Below are positions 25,173-34,286 of a stretch of 64,000 nt of DNA, piece by piece; positions within the stretch are counted from its first letter, which is position 1, and every line of letters starts with the position of its first letter. The notes beneath the pieces are model-generated. The model did not search any database and was not told the origin of the DNA. It was given only the letters and a program-made list of their open reading frames with translations. The stretch covers positions 248,001 to 312,000 of the forward strand of contig NZ_VCLB01000003.1 of NCBI RefSeq assembly GCF_005924265.1, given 5' to 3'. This stretch comes from Martelella lutilitoris. GTDB taxonomy: Bacteria > Pseudomonadota > Alphaproteobacteria > Rhizobiales > Rhizobiaceae. Both the position numbers and the translations under genes were made by a program.

Positions 25173-25383
25173 GATGCTCCCGTCCCGTTTCCTGCCCGGC
25201 GGGTCATGTACCCGGCGGCGTTGTCTCCCAGCCTTTTAATCCATTTAAGTCAGGTCGCGAACCGGCTTGTCGACGCAATTGCCGAAATTTTGACCGACCC
25301 GGCGCGGCCATTGCCGATCGCGGTTTGACGCAGGCCCTTTGGCGATGCAGAGTTGCCGGCATCTCTCACAGCCAGGCGTCACC

Positions 25384-26142
25384 ATGAAAAAAAGAAACCT
25401 CGTCGTCGCCCTTTTCGTCATCGCCGCGGCCTTTGCCGCCACGCGTCCCTCGTCTGCCGAAACCGTCAATGTCGCCGTCGCCGCCAACTTCACCGCAGCG
25501 GCCGAGGAGATTGCCGCCCTGTTTGCCGAGGAGACCGGACACGAGGCCCTGCTCAGCTTCGGTTCTACCGGCAGGCTCTATGCCCAGATCCTGCACGGCG
25601 CGCCGTTTTCCGTCTTCCTCGCGGCCGATCAGGAACGCCCGCGCCTTGCGGTCGAGGCAGGTCTGGCGCTTGCCGACAGCCGCTTCACCTATGCGCTCGG
25701 CGCCCTCGTTCTTTTCAGCGCCGAGGAAGACCTCGTTGATGACGGCGGCATTCTCGAGCGGCCCGACGATTTCAACCGCATCGCCATCGCCAACCCGGCC
25801 TCCGCGCCCTACGGCGCAGCCGCCGTCGAGACGCTTGAAGCGTTGAAACTCTACGACAGGCTGAAGGACCGGATCGTTCGGGGCGAAAACATCACCCAGA
25901 CCTTCCAGTTCGTGGCGACCGGCAATGCCGATATCGGTTTCGTCGCGCTCTCGCAGGTCGCCGGAAAAAAGGGCGGATCGCGCTGGCGCGTGCCGCAGGA
26001 CCTCTACAGCCCCATCGCCCAGGATGCCGTCCTGTTGACATCCGGCGCGGACAATCCAGCCGCCTTCTCCTTCATGGCGTTCCTGAAAAGCGATGCCGCT
26101 CACAAAATAGTCCAGAACCACGGCTACCAGATCGCTCCGTGA
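25384..26142 (+). CDS. modA: Molybdate ABC transporter substrate-binding protein
   Basis: Periplasmic molybdate/tungstate-binding protein, 252 residues. A signal peptide of about 26 residues ends in RPSSAE. The mature part has the ModA pattern [16 protein letters not shown], then [31 protein letters not shown], where the serine and threonine residues contribute to oxyanion binding, and [12 protein letters not shown]. The start at 25384 excludes an upstream in-frame ATG (25339) that would disrupt the signal sequence. First gene of modABC; no ModE gene is present in the window. Confidence 0.94.
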   Translation: MKKRNLVVALFVIAAAFAATRPSSAETVNVAVAANFTAAAEEIAALFAEETGHEALLSFGSTGRLYAQILHGAPFSVFLAADQERPRLAVEAGLALADSRFTYALGALVLFSAEEDLVDDGGILERPDDFNRIAIANPASAPYGAAAVETLEALKLYDRLKDRIVRGENITQTFQFVATGNADIGFVALSQVAGKKGGSRWRVPQDLYSPIAQDAVLLTSGADNPAAFSFMAFLKSDAAHKIVQNHGYQIAP

Positions 26143-26176
26143 TTCCCGCAAATTCCGGCAAAGGCAAGGAGGAGAG

Positions 26177-26842
26177 ATGGGCGAGGCCGTATTTCTGACA
26201 CTGAAACTGGCAGCCGTCACCACTTTCTTCCTCATGCTTTTGGGCGTGCCGCTCGCCTGGTGGCTTGCCCGCTCGGAACGATGGTGGAAGGAAGTCATCG
26301 GCACGATCGTGGCCCTGCCGCTGGTCCTGCCGCCCACGGTCCTCGGCTTCTATCTTCTGATCGCGCTTGCTCCCCAGAGCCCGCTCGGCGAGGCGATCAA
26401 GGCGGTCACCGGCTTCTCTTTGCCCTTCACCTTCGCCGGGCTGGTGGTCGGCTCGGTGATCTATTCCCTCCCCTTTGCCGTGCAGCCCGTGCGCAATGCC
26501 TTCGAAGCGATCGGCAATGATCCGCTGGAGGCGGCGGCGACGCTGAGGGCCGGGCCGTTGGACCGCTTCTTCAATGTCGCGCTCCCGCTGGCGCGCCCCG
26601 GCCTTCTGACCGGCGCGATCCTCGGCTTTGCCCACACCGTCGGCGAATTCGGCGTCGTGCTGATGATCGGCGGCAATATTCCCGGCGAAACGAAGGTTCT
26701 CTCCGTCGCAATCTATGATTATGTCGAGACGCTGCAGTGGCAGAAGGCCCATATCCTCGCCTTCGGCATGGTGGCCTTTTCCTTTGCCGTGATCCTGTCC
26801 ACCATGCTGATCGAGCGTCACGTCAGGAGGCGGTTTCCATGA
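26177..26842 (+). CDS. modB: Molybdate ABC transporter permease
   Basis: Inner-membrane channel subunit of 221 residues with about five to six helices. The coupling helix region [37 protein letters not shown] fits the EAA motif that docks with ModC, and [29 protein letters not shown] is highly typical of ModB. It starts 34 bases after modA with a GGAGGAGAG Shine-Dalgarno and overlaps modC as ATGA. Confidence 0.95.
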   Translation: MGEAVFLTLKLAAVTTFFLMLLGVPLAWWLARSERWWKEVIGTIVALPLVLPPTVLGFYLLIALAPQSPLGEAIKAVTGFSLPFTFAGLVVGSVIYSLPFAVQPVRNAFEAIGNDPLEAAATLRAGPLDRFFNVALPLARPGLLTGAILGFAHTVGEFGVVLMIGGNIPGETKVLSVAIYDYVETLQWQKAHILAFGMVAFSFAVILSTMLIERHVRRRFP

Positions 26843-27915
26843 GCGATGCCATGCTTGAAGCCCGGTTTGCCGGAAGGCTCGGCGCGTTCTCGCTTGATGC
26901 GGCATTCGACTTTCCGCAAAACGGCGTGACCGCGCTCTTTGGTCCGTCCGGCTGCGGCAAGACGACGCTTCTGCGCTGCTTTGCGGGCCTTGAACACCTG
27001 AGCGGCGGCGCGTTCTCGATCGACGGCGAGGTCTGGCAGGACGGACGGCGCTTCCGGCCCGCCCACCGACGCGCGGTCGGCTATGTGTTCCAGCATGCCA
27101 ATCTTTTCCCGCACCTGACGGTGCGGGACAATCTGCGCTTCGCCATGAAGCGGGCGAAGGGCGAAAACGCCGGCCGTTTCGACGAACTGACATCTCTGCT
27201 CGGCCTTGGCGATCTTCTCGAGCGCATGCCGGGGCGGCTTTCCGGCGGCGAGCGCCAGCGCGTCGGCATTGCTCGGGCGCTGCTTTCCGCCCCTCGTCTT
27301 CTGCTGATGGACGAGCCCATGTCGGCGCTCGACCTGCAGGCCCGTCAGGACATTTTCCCCTATCTGGAAAACCTCCGCCACACGCTGTCCATCCCCGTTC
27401 TCTACGTCACCCATGCGCCGGAGGAGGTGGCCCGCTTCACCGATCATCTCGTCGTCATGCGCGAGGGCAAGGTGATCGGCGCCGGACCGACGGCGGAAAC
27501 GCTTGCGCGGCTGGACCTGCCGATCGCGCATGAGCGCCAGGCCGGCATCGCGGTCGATGCCACGATCGCCGACATCGACCTCAAATGGCACCTTGCACTC
27601 GCCAAGTTCGACGGCGGCGCGCTGTGGATCGGCGATACCGGAAAGGCGGTAGGCGAGCGCGTGCGGCTGATGATCCATGCCCGCGATGTCTCGATCGCGC
27701 TGGTCGAGAACCCCAAGGTCTCGATCGTCAACCGGGTGCCGGCGATAATCCGCCAGATCCGTCGCAGCGAGGATCCTTCGGTGCAGATCATCGCGCTTGA
27801 AATGGGCAACACGGTCATCATGGCCCGCGTGACGGCACGCTCGGCCTATCTGCTCGACCTGAAGCCAGGAATGAATGTCTTCGCCCAGATCAAATCAGCG
27901 GCGATAATCGATTAA
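26839..27915 (+). CDS. modC: Molybdate ABC transporter ATP-binding protein
   Basis: ATPase subunit of 358 residues. The ABC domain carries GPSGCGKTT (Walker A, near residue 33), [16 protein letters not shown] (Q-loop), [15 protein letters not shown] and [12 protein letters not shown]. The C-terminal 70 residues form a Mop-type oxyanion-binding domain ([35 protein letters not shown]), which in this family senses molybdate. ATG 26839 overlaps the modB stop. It completes a compact modABC operon. Mop-domain feedback rather than a nearby ModE repressor could control transport, but this is inference. Confidence 0.95.
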   Translation: MSDAMLEARFAGRLGAFSLDAAFDFPQNGVTALFGPSGCGKTTLLRCFAGLEHLSGGAFSIDGEVWQDGRRFRPAHRRAVGYVFQHANLFPHLTVRDNLRFAMKRAKGENAGRFDELTSLLGLGDLLERMPGRLSGGERQRVGIARALLSAPRLLLMDEPMSALDLQARQDIFPYLENLRHTLSIPVLYVTHAPEEVARFTDHLVVMREGKVIGAGPTAETLARLDLPIAHERQAGIAVDATIADIDLKWHLALAKFDGGALWIGDTGKAVGERVRLMIHARDVSIALVENPKVSIVNRVPAIIRQIRRSEDPSVQIIALEMGNTVIMARVTARSAYLLDLKPGMNVFAQIKSAAIID

Positions 27916-27985
27916 AGAAATCAACATATAAATATATCTTTATGTGTTGTTGACATTCGCTTTTTCTTCAGTGACATTGCCCCCG

Positions 27986-28178
27986 CTCTGGTTCGCCATG
28001 CGGTCTGTCGCCGCGTGTGCGCCAAGAGGGAATCCGGTGCGCTCGCCGACCTTACCGTCGGCGGCAAGTCCGGGGCTGCCCCCGCAACTGTAAGCGGTGA
28101 GTGCCTTTCCACGATGTCACTGGGAAACCGGGAAGACGGAAAGGCGTTATGACCCGCAAGCCAGGAGACCTGCCAGAG
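27986..28178 (+). ncRNA. Cobalamin (adenosylcobalamin) riboswitch aptamer
   Basis: The untranslated leader of metE shows the conserved cobalamin elements in order: GGGAATCCGGTGCG (28028-28041), CCCCGCAACTGT (about 28080-28091), ACTGGGAAACCGGGAAG near 28120 and the B12 box AGCCAGGAGACCTGCC (28159-28174). CTCTGG (27986-27991) pairs perfectly with CCAGAG (28173-28178) as the closing helix, which fixes the limits. When cobalamin binds, expression of the B12-independent methionine synthase should fall, because the B12-dependent enzyme can then do the job. Confidence 0.95.
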
Positions 28179-28226
28179 TGCTTTACTGTCCACGGGCGGG
28201 GTGTCCCGGTGGTGCCTGTGAAACCG

Positions 28227-28250
28227 GCGCGGTTTTCCTCCGCGCGTTTT
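28227..28250 (+). terminator. Expression-platform hairpin of the cobalamin riboswitch
   Basis: GCGCGG (28227-28232) pairs with CCGCGC (28240-28245) and is followed by GTTTT. It lies between aptamer and metE start, where a cobalamin-controlled terminator or a ribosome-site sequester would be expected. The stem is short, so the mechanism is not certain. Confidence 0.5.
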
Positions 28251-28297
28251 CCCATGCTTTCCGCCAGCCCATGCCCCCAACAATTTTGGGGTATGAA

Positions 28298-30619
28298 ATG
28301 TCTGTTACCAAACCTGTAGCCGCGAGCCTCGGCTTTCCGCGCATCGGCGTCCGGCGCGAACTGAAATTCGCGCTCGAATCCTTCTGGGCCGGCAAGTCCG
28401 GCGCCGGCGAACTTCTTGATACGGCCGAGCATCTCAGGCGCAAGACCTGGCTGCTGCAGCGCAACAAGGGGATCGATGTCATCCCTTCGAACGATTTCTC
28501 TCTTTATGACCACGTGCTCGACACGGCCGTCATGGTCGGCGCGATCCCGCCGGACTATGGCTGGACGGGCGGCGATGTGCCGCTTGATATCTATTTCGCC
28601 TTGGCGCGCGGTGCCCAGACAACAGGCGATACAGCCGGATGCGGCCATCCGGGCCATGGCCGCGACGTGCGCGCACTGGAAATGACCAAGTGGTTCGACA
28701 CAAATTACCACTACCTCGTCCCGGAGCTTGCCAGGGACCAGACCTTCGCGCTTTCCACGACCAAGCCGGTCGATCATTTCAACGAAGCAAAAGCGCTCGG
28801 CATCGAGACGCGGCCGGTTATTCTGGGGCCTGTCACCTTCCTGAAGCTTTCCAAGGCGCGTGACGGTGACTTTTCGGCGATAACGCTGCTGCCGCGCCTT
28901 ATTCCGGTCTATGCCGAACTTCTTGTCCGGCTCAGGAATGCGGGCGCGGCGTGGGTGCAGGTCGACGAGCCGGCGCTGGCCCTCGACCTGACAGAAGGCG
29001 AGCGCGCCGCCTTTGTTGAAGCCTATGATGCCATCGCCAGGGCCGTGCCGGACGTCAAGCTGATGCTCGCAAGCTATTTCGGCGATCCCGGCGACAATCT
29101 CGACACGGCACTGAACCTGCCGGTCGCAGGCCTTCATCTCGATCTCGTGCGCGCGCCCGACGCCCTTGGGGACGTTCTGGCGAAAGTGCCGGCCGATCTG
29201 GTGCTGTCCCTCGGCGTCATCGACGGCCGCAATATCTGGCGCGCCGATCTGGCGGCGCTGATGGAAAGGCTGCGGCCCGTCATCGCCGCCCGGGGCGCAG
29301 ACAGGGTCCAGATCGCGCCCTCCTGCTCGCTTCTCCATGTGCCGATCGATGTCGCGCTTGAAACCGAACTCGATGCCGAGCTGAAAAGCTGGCTTTCCTT
29401 TGCGGTGCAGAAGCTTGATGAACTCTCTGCGCTGTCGCGGGGTCTCGGCGGCGAAGACATCGCGGCAGCGCTTGCGGCCTCAGACGACGCGCGCGCCGGA
29501 AGACGGCGCTCGGCACGGGTTCACAATAAGGCGGTTGCGGCAAGGCTTGTCCGCGTCACGGAAGCGGACCGGAACCGCCGAAACGGCTTTTCCGAGCGCA
29601 TCGCCCTTCAGCGCGAGAAATTGCGGCTGCCGCAGTTTCCGACCACGACGATCGGCTCCTTTCCGCAGACGGGCGATGTGCGCAAGGCCCGCGCCGCCTT
29701 CAACCGCGGCGAACTCGACCGCGTGGCCTATGACGCATTTCTTCAGGCGGAAACCGAGAAGACGATCCGGTTTCAGGAGGAGATCGGCCTCGACGTGCTG
29801 GTGCATGGCGAGTTCGAGCGCAATGACATGGTCCAGTATTTCGGCGAGAAGCTTTCCGGCTTCGCCTTTACCAAACATGGCTGGGTGCAGAGCTATGGCT
29901 CGCGTTATGTGCGCCCGCCGGTGATCTTCGGCGATGTCTCGCGACCGCAACCGATGACGGTCAACTGGTGGCAATTCGCACAGTCGAAGACGGAAAAGCC
30001 GGTCAAGGGCATGCTGACCGGGCCGGTCACCATCCTCAACTGGTCCTTCGTGCGCGATGACATTCCCCGCGCCGAGACATGCCGCCAGATCGCGCTGGCG
30101 ATCCGCGACGAGGTTCAAGACCTCGAACGGGCGGGCGCGGCGATCATCCAGATCGACGAGGCAGCGCTGCGCGAAGGCCTGCCGCTTCGACAATCGCAGT
30201 GGAAGACCTATCTCGACTGGGCGATCGACGCCTTCAGGCTCGCGGCCTCCGGCGTCTCGGACGCGACCCAGATCCACACCCATATGTGCTATTCGGAGTT
30301 CAACGACATCATCGCGGCAATCGCGGCAATGGATGCCGATGTGATCTCGATCGAGACCTCGCGCTCGAGGATGGAACTGCTCGATGCCTTCACCGCCTTC
30401 GACTATCCAAGCGAGATCGGACCTGGCGTCTACGACATCCACGCGCCCCGGATTCCGGCGACTTCAGAGATAACCGATCTCTTGAGCCTTGCCCGCGAAC
30501 GGCTCGACGATCGCCAGATCTGGATCAACCCCGATTGCGGGTTGAAAACGCGCGGCTGGGACGAGGTAAGGCCGGCGCTCACCAACATGGTGGCGGCCGC
30601 CAAAGCCCTTCGGGGATAG
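28298..30619 (+). CDS. metE: Cobalamin-independent methionine synthase
   Basis: 5-methyltetrahydropteroyltriglutamate-homocysteine methyltransferase, the last step of methionine synthesis, zinc-dependent and cytoplasmic. The 773 residues comprise two (beta-alpha)8 barrels: the N-terminal one begins SLGFPRIGVRRELKFALE and the catalytic one begins near FPTTTIGSFPQT. Zinc ligands are visible in HTHMCYSEFND (His, Cys), a following glutamate in SIETSRSRMELL and the cysteine in INPDCGLKTRGW. ATG 28298 is the right start; the frame stays open upstream through the riboswitch but that part is not protein-coding. Controlled by the cobalamin riboswitch, not visibly by MetR. Confidence 0.96.
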   Translation: MSVTKPVAASLGFPRIGVRRELKFALESFWAGKSGAGELLDTAEHLRRKTWLLQRNKGIDVIPSNDFSLYDHVLDTAVMVGAIPPDYGWTGGDVPLDIYFALARGAQTTGDTAGCGHPGHGRDVRALEMTKWFDTNYHYLVPELARDQTFALSTTKPVDHFNEAKALGIETRPVILGPVTFLKLSKARDGDFSAITLLPRLIPVYAELLVRLRNAGAAWVQVDEPALALDLTEGERAAFVEAYDAIARAVPDVKLMLASYFGDPGDNLDTALNLPVAGLHLDLVRAPDALGDVLAKVPADLVLSLGVIDGRNIWRADLAALMERLRPVIAARGADRVQIAPSCSLLHVPIDVALETELDAELKSWLSFAVQKLDELSALSRGLGGEDIAAALAASDDARAGRRRSARVHNKAVAARLVRVTEADRNRRNGFSERIALQREKLRLPQFPTTTIGSFPQTGDVRKARAAFNRGELDRVAYDAFLQAETEKTIRFQEEIGLDVLVHGEFERNDMVQYFGEKLSGFAFTKHGWVQSYGSRYVRPPVIFGDVSRPQPMTVNWWQFAQSKTEKPVKGMLTGPVTILNWSFVRDDIPRAETCRQIALAIRDEVQDLERAGAAIIQIDEAALREGLPLRQSQWKTYLDWAIDAFRLAASGVSDATQIHTHMCYSEFNDIIAAIAAMDADVISIETSRSRMELLDAFTAFDYPSEIGPGVYDIHAPRIPATSEITDLLSLARERLDDRQIWINPDCGLKTRGWDEVRPALTNMVAAAKALRG

Positions 30620-30644
30620 GCCTGCCTGAAAAGCCCTCGGCGCT

Positions 30645-31580
30645 TCACGGCGCCGGCGGCACCCAGGCGCTTTCGGAGGCCGCATTGTCGCAGAAACTCG
30701 CAGCGCTCTTGCGCGCCTCCTCCGCCACGGCCCGCAGAATATTCTGGCCGACGGCGGTCTGGTAACTCGCCACGATCGGCATGGGCGGAAACGGCTTTGC
30801 AACGCTGACGCGGCAGAGCAACCGGTTTTCGAGTTCCCGCGCAATGGCAACCGAGGGGATGGCGGCAACGCCGAAACCGCCGATCAGAAGGTTGATCATG
30901 GCAAACAGCGAGTTCGAACTGGTGAGCTTGGAGGCCAGCACCCGCTCGTCCTGAAAATAGGGCGCGACATAGGCGTAGGGCGGCGTGCCCTTGGGAAAGG
31001 TGATGATCGGCATGTTCGACAATTCGTCGACGCTGTAGGTGGTCTTCTCGTCGATCACGGCGGGCGCTGCCGCCCAGACCATCTCGTAATAGCAGACGAT
31101 GAAGGAGCGGAAATTATCGCCGATCGCCGGCTCGATGCCGAAGATCAGGTCGAACTCGCCGCGCGACAGGCCGGCGACCAGATCGCGCGTGCCCTCGATG
31201 GTCAGCTCCACCCTGAGATTGGGCATGGCATGGCTGAGCGCCTCGATAAAATCCGGCATCCAGGTGGCGACGACGGAATCGATCGCGCCGATGCGCACGA
31301 TATAGGCGGCGTCGCTGCCGCCTTCCTTCAGGTCGGATTTCAGCGTGTTGAGCTTTTCCAGCACCTCCTGAAACACCATCAGCGCCTCTTCGCCGGCGGG
31401 CGTCAGGCGGAATTCGCGGTCGCCGCGCTCCACCAGCCGGCAGGCATATTCGCGCTCCAGAATGGCAAGGCGCGAGGAAATGGCCGGCTGCGTGGTGTTG
31501 AGCTCCTGCGCCGTCCGGCCGAAATGCCGGTTGCGTGCCAGGGCAACAAAGGTGGCCATATCGATGATGCGCATGGGCAT
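30645..31580 (-). CDS. LysR-family transcriptional regulator
   Basis: Regulator of 311 residues: an N-terminal helix-turn-helix (MATFVALARNRHFGRTAQELNTTQPAISSRLAILE) and a periplasmic-binding-like effector domain from residue 95. GGGAGG lies ten bases before ATG 31580. It follows the aldehyde dehydrogenase gene by 35 bases on the same strand, at the end of the polyamine-type transport operon, so it likely controls that operon. Although metE is its convergent neighbour, the sequence does not resemble MetR. Confidence 0.9.
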   Translation of the reverse strand: MPMRIIDMATFVALARNRHFGRTAQELNTTQPAISSRLAILEREYACRLVERGDREFRLTPAGEEALMVFQEVLEKLNTLKSDLKEGGSDAAYIVRIGAIDSVVATWMPDFIEALSHAMPNLRVELTIEGTRDLVAGLSRGEFDLIFGIEPAIGDNFRSFIVCYYEMVWAAAPAVIDEKTTYSVDELSNMPIITFPKGTPPYAYVAPYFQDERVLASKLTSSNSLFAMINLLIGGFGVAAIPSVAIARELENRLLCRVSVAKPFPPMPIVASYQTAVGQNILRAVAEEARKSAASFCDNAASESAWVPPAP

Positions 31581-31615
31581 CTTTTATCAGCCTCCCTTGC
31601 AGCAGACAATCTGGC

Positions 31616-33049
31616 TCAGTCGAGCGCCGTCATCACATGGCGGACCTGGGTATAGTCGAGAAGCGACTGCATGGAGAGGTCCGAGCCATAGCCCGAATTC
31701 TTCATGCCGCCATGGGGCATCTCGGTGGCGAAAACGCCGTGCGTGTTGATCCAGGTGACGCCGTATTCGAGCGCGCCGGCAATGCGGGCCGCGCGTGCGC
31801 TGTCCTTCGACCAGACGGAGGAGGCGAGCCCGTATTCGGACGCATTGGCGATGGCGAGCGCTTCCCTCTCGTCGGCAACGCTTGTGAGCGAAATCACCGG
31901 GCCGAAGACCTCCTTCTGCACGATCTCGGCTTCTGCACGCGCTTCCACCAGCGTCGGCTGAAAGAAATAACCTTCGCCTTCCGGCGCCTTGCCGCCGGCC
32001 AGCACCGTGCCGCCATCGGCTTTCGCGCGCTCGACAAAACCGGCAATGCGGTCGCGGTGGCGGGCGGTGATGACAGGGCCGAATTCGACATCGTCGCGTT
32101 CCGGCGCGCCATAGGTGAGATCGCCGATCATGGCGACGAGGCGCTCTTTCAGTTCATCGGCACGCGAGCGGTCGACGAGAATGCGGCAGGCGGCGGTGCA
32201 GTCCTGCCCGGCATTGTAGAAACTCGCCTCGCGCAGCGTGGCGACAAGCTTGTCGAGATCCGCGTCGTCGGCGACGATCACCGGCGCCTTGCCGCCAAGC
32301 TCCAGATGGGTGCGCTTGATCATCGGGCCCGCGGCTGCCTGCAGCACGGCGCGGCCGGTGCGCACATCGCCGGTGAGCGAGATCATCCGCACAAGGTCAT
32401 GGGAAATCAGCGTCTGGCCGACCGCAAGCCCGTTGCCGAGCACGACATTGACGACGCCCGGCGGCAGGATGTCGCCGATGATCTCGGCAAGCTTCAACAG
32501 ACTGAGGGGCGTGTGCTCGGAGGGCTTGATCACCACCGTATTGCCGGCCGCCACGGCCGGCGCGATCTTCCACGCCGCCATCAATAGCGGATAGTTCCAC
32601 GGCGCGATCTGGGCAATCACGCCAACCGGATCACGCCGCATCACGCTCATCATCGCGGACGAGCGATAGTGCCCGCCCGCCGTTGCCGGCATGTTGCGGA
32701 CGGCGGAAGCGAAGAAGCGGAAGACATCGGCCACATTGGCAAGCTCGCCGGCGATCACAAAGCGCAGCGGCTTGCCGGCATTGACGGATTCGATTGCCGC
32801 GAGATCCGCATTGCCCTCGACCTTGTCGGCGATGGCGTTGAGGGCGGCAGCGCGCTCCTTCGGCGTCGTCATCGCAAAGCCATGCCGGGCGGCGTCGGCG
32901 GCTTCGACGGCGCGGTTCACCTGCGCCTCGCTCGCGGAGGCGACATCCGCGAGCTTTCGGCCGGTCGCGGGCTCGAACGCGGTTTCAGGACTGCCTTCGC
33001 CGGCCTCGAACCGGCCATTGATGAAAAGTCGCGTTTCGAAATCCGACAT
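31616..33049 (-). CDS. Aldehyde dehydrogenase, gamma-aminobutyraldehyde dehydrogenase-like
   Basis: NAD-dependent aldehyde dehydrogenase of 477 residues. The Rossmann region has PWNYPL and VIKPSEHTPLSLL; the general-base glutamate is in LELGGK near residue 250 and the catalytic cysteine is C284 in NAGQDCTAACR. That last motif is typical of the aminobutyraldehyde (PatD/YdcW) branch, which converts 4-aminobutanal from putrescine to GABA. The upstream polyamine-type ABC genes support this substrate class, as in the ydcSTUV-patD arrangement of enterobacteria. ATG 33049 follows GGAAG. Two hairpin repeats lie between it and the transporter ATPase. Confidence 0.88.
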   Translation of the reverse strand: MSDFETRLFINGRFEAGEGSPETAFEPATGRKLADVASASEAQVNRAVEAADAARHGFAMTTPKERAAALNAIADKVEGNADLAAIESVNAGKPLRFVIAGELANVADVFRFFASAVRNMPATAGGHYRSSAMMSVMRRDPVGVIAQIAPWNYPLLMAAWKIAPAVAAGNTVVIKPSEHTPLSLLKLAEIIGDILPPGVVNVVLGNGLAVGQTLISHDLVRMISLTGDVRTGRAVLQAAAGPMIKRTHLELGGKAPVIVADDADLDKLVATLREASFYNAGQDCTAACRILVDRSRADELKERLVAMIGDLTYGAPERDDVEFGPVITARHRDRIAGFVERAKADGGTVLAGGKAPEGEGYFFQPTLVEARAEAEIVQKEVFGPVISLTSVADEREALAIANASEYGLASSVWSKDSARAARIAGALEYGVTWINTHGVFATEMPHGGMKNSGYGSDLSMQSLLDYTQVRHVMTALD

Positions 33050-33080
33050 GGGGTTCTTCCTTCGGTTGAAATCAGGCGCT

Positions 33081-33157
33081 CTAGTGGTCCGATTCCAACA
33101 TTTGGTTCCCGTTTCAGCGACCTCGGCGCCAAATGCTGGAATCAACAGGACCACTAG
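33081..33157. repeat. CTAGTGG-bounded inverted repeat, copy A
   Basis: Left arm CTAGTGGTCC-ATTCCA-CATTTGG and right arm CCAAATG-TGGAAT-GGACCACTAG pair over more than 20 bases with a small asymmetric bulge, leaving a loop of about 23 bases. It is a miniature palindromic element without coding capacity. It stands 13 bases from a related copy. Confidence 0.8.
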
Positions 33158-33170
33158 CAAGTTTATGTTT

Positions 33171-33248
33171 CTAGTGGAATTTTCGAATTTGACATTTGAT
33201 GTATGCGCTCGCTGCGACGGGAAGCAAATGTCAAATTCATTCCACTAG
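33171..33248. repeat. CTAGTGG-bounded inverted repeat, copy B
   Basis: Arms CTAGTGGAAT and GAATTTGACATTTG (left, separated by TTTC) match CAAATGTCAAATTC and ATTCCACTAG (right) perfectly, giving a 24-pair stem. The ends and the inner CATTTG word are shared with copy A, so both belong to one family. The stop codon of the minus-strand ATPase gene (33245-33247) is the TAG of the terminal CTAG. Confidence 0.85.
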
Positions 33249-34276
33249 CGATCGAGAATGCGGATGCGGTCTGCGGCGATGGCAAGCCTCACCTCTTCGC
33301 CCGGCTTGAGCACGACCTCGTTTGCCGTCAGCATGCGGATGGTCTGGCCGGCAAGCGTCAGAACATAACGGTTGCGCCCGCCGAGATAGACGCGGGTCTT
33401 GACCTTTGCCATCAGGCCGGCGCCATCGGCGGCAACGCCAAGGTCTTCCTGCCTGAGCGCAACGGAGACGGGACCGTCCGGCCTGTCGGTCATCGGCAGG
33501 TCGAGGCGCTGTCCATCGTCCAGCACCGCCGCGCCCGCCTCGATTTTCGCCGGCAGGATATTGGCCGATCCGATGAAGCCGGAAACGAATTCGGTGGCCG
33601 GCTCGGCATAGATCGCCTCCGGCGCGCCTTCCTGCTCAACCTTGCCGGCGTTCAGCAGCACGACCCGGTCGGAAAGGCTCAAGGCCTCCTCCTGGTCGTG
33701 GGTGACGAACAGCGTCGTCAGGCCGAGGCGGCGATGGATCTCGATCAGCTCCACCTGCATGTCCTCGCGAAGGCGGGCATCGAGATTGGAGAGCGGCTCG
33801 TCGAGCAACAGCACTTTCGGGTTTGAGACGATGGCGCGGGCGAGCGCCACGCGCTGCTGCTGGCCGCCGGAAAGCTGGCGCGGGTAGCGATCGGACAGAT
33901 GCGGCAATTGCACGGTCTCCAGCGCGTCCTTCACCCGCTGGTCCTGTTCGGCCCGCGTCCCGATGCGGCGCATGCGCAGCGGGAAGCGGACATTTTCATA
34001 GACGGAGAGGTGCGGCAGCAGCGCATAGGACTGGAACATCATCGCGATGTCGCGCCGTTCCGGCGGCAAATTGGTGACGTCCTGATTGTCGATGACCACC
34101 CGCCCGGCGGTCGCCGCCTCAAGGCCCGCCACGGTGCGCAACAGCGTGGTCTTGCCGCAGCCCGAAGCGCCCAGAAGGCTGACGAATTCGCCGGAGGCAA
34201 GCTCCAGGTCGATGCCGTGCAGCACTTCCACATGGCCATAGGATTTTCTGATCTGGTCGAGATGAATGTCTGACAT
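33245..34276 (-). CDS. Polyamine/iron-type ABC transporter ATP-binding protein (PotA-like)
   Basis: ATPase subunit of 343 residues. It contains GASGCGKTT (Walker A, residues about 36-44), FQSYALLPHLSVYENV (Q-loop), LSGGQQQRVALARAI and LLLDEPLSNLD with an H-loop in VTHDQEEA. A C-terminal TOBE-type domain (residues 240-343) follows. It starts ten bases after the permease gene, in an operon with two permeases and a binding protein. The stop codon is provided by an inverted repeat, so the final residues (ADRIRILDR) may have been shaped by its insertion. Confidence 0.93.
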   Translation of the reverse strand: MSDIHLDQIRKSYGHVEVLHGIDLELASGEFVSLLGASGCGKTTLLRTVAGLEAATAGRVVIDNQDVTNLPPERRDIAMMFQSYALLPHLSVYENVRFPLRMRRIGTRAEQDQRVKDALETVQLPHLSDRYPRQLSGGQQQRVALARAIVSNPKVLLLDEPLSNLDARLREDMQVELIEIHRRLGLTTLFVTHDQEEALSLSDRVVLLNAGKVEQEGAPEAIYAEPATEFVSGFIGSANILPAKIEAGAAVLDDGQRLDLPMTDRPDGPVSVALRQEDLGVAADGAGLMAKVKTRVYLGGRNRYVLTLAGQTIRMLTANEVVLKPGEEVRLAIAADRIRILDR

Positions 34277-34286
34277 GATTTTATTC

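Noticed and set aside
28097-28297. In-frame N-terminal extension of metE
   Set aside because: The frame stays open, but these bases form the cobalamin riboswitch and its platform, and MetE proteins start at the sequence encoded from 28298.
30645-31580. MetR regulator of metE
   Set aside because: It is next to metE but convergent with it, belongs to the dehydrogenase end of the transport operon and lacks MetR-like sequence; metE has a riboswitch.
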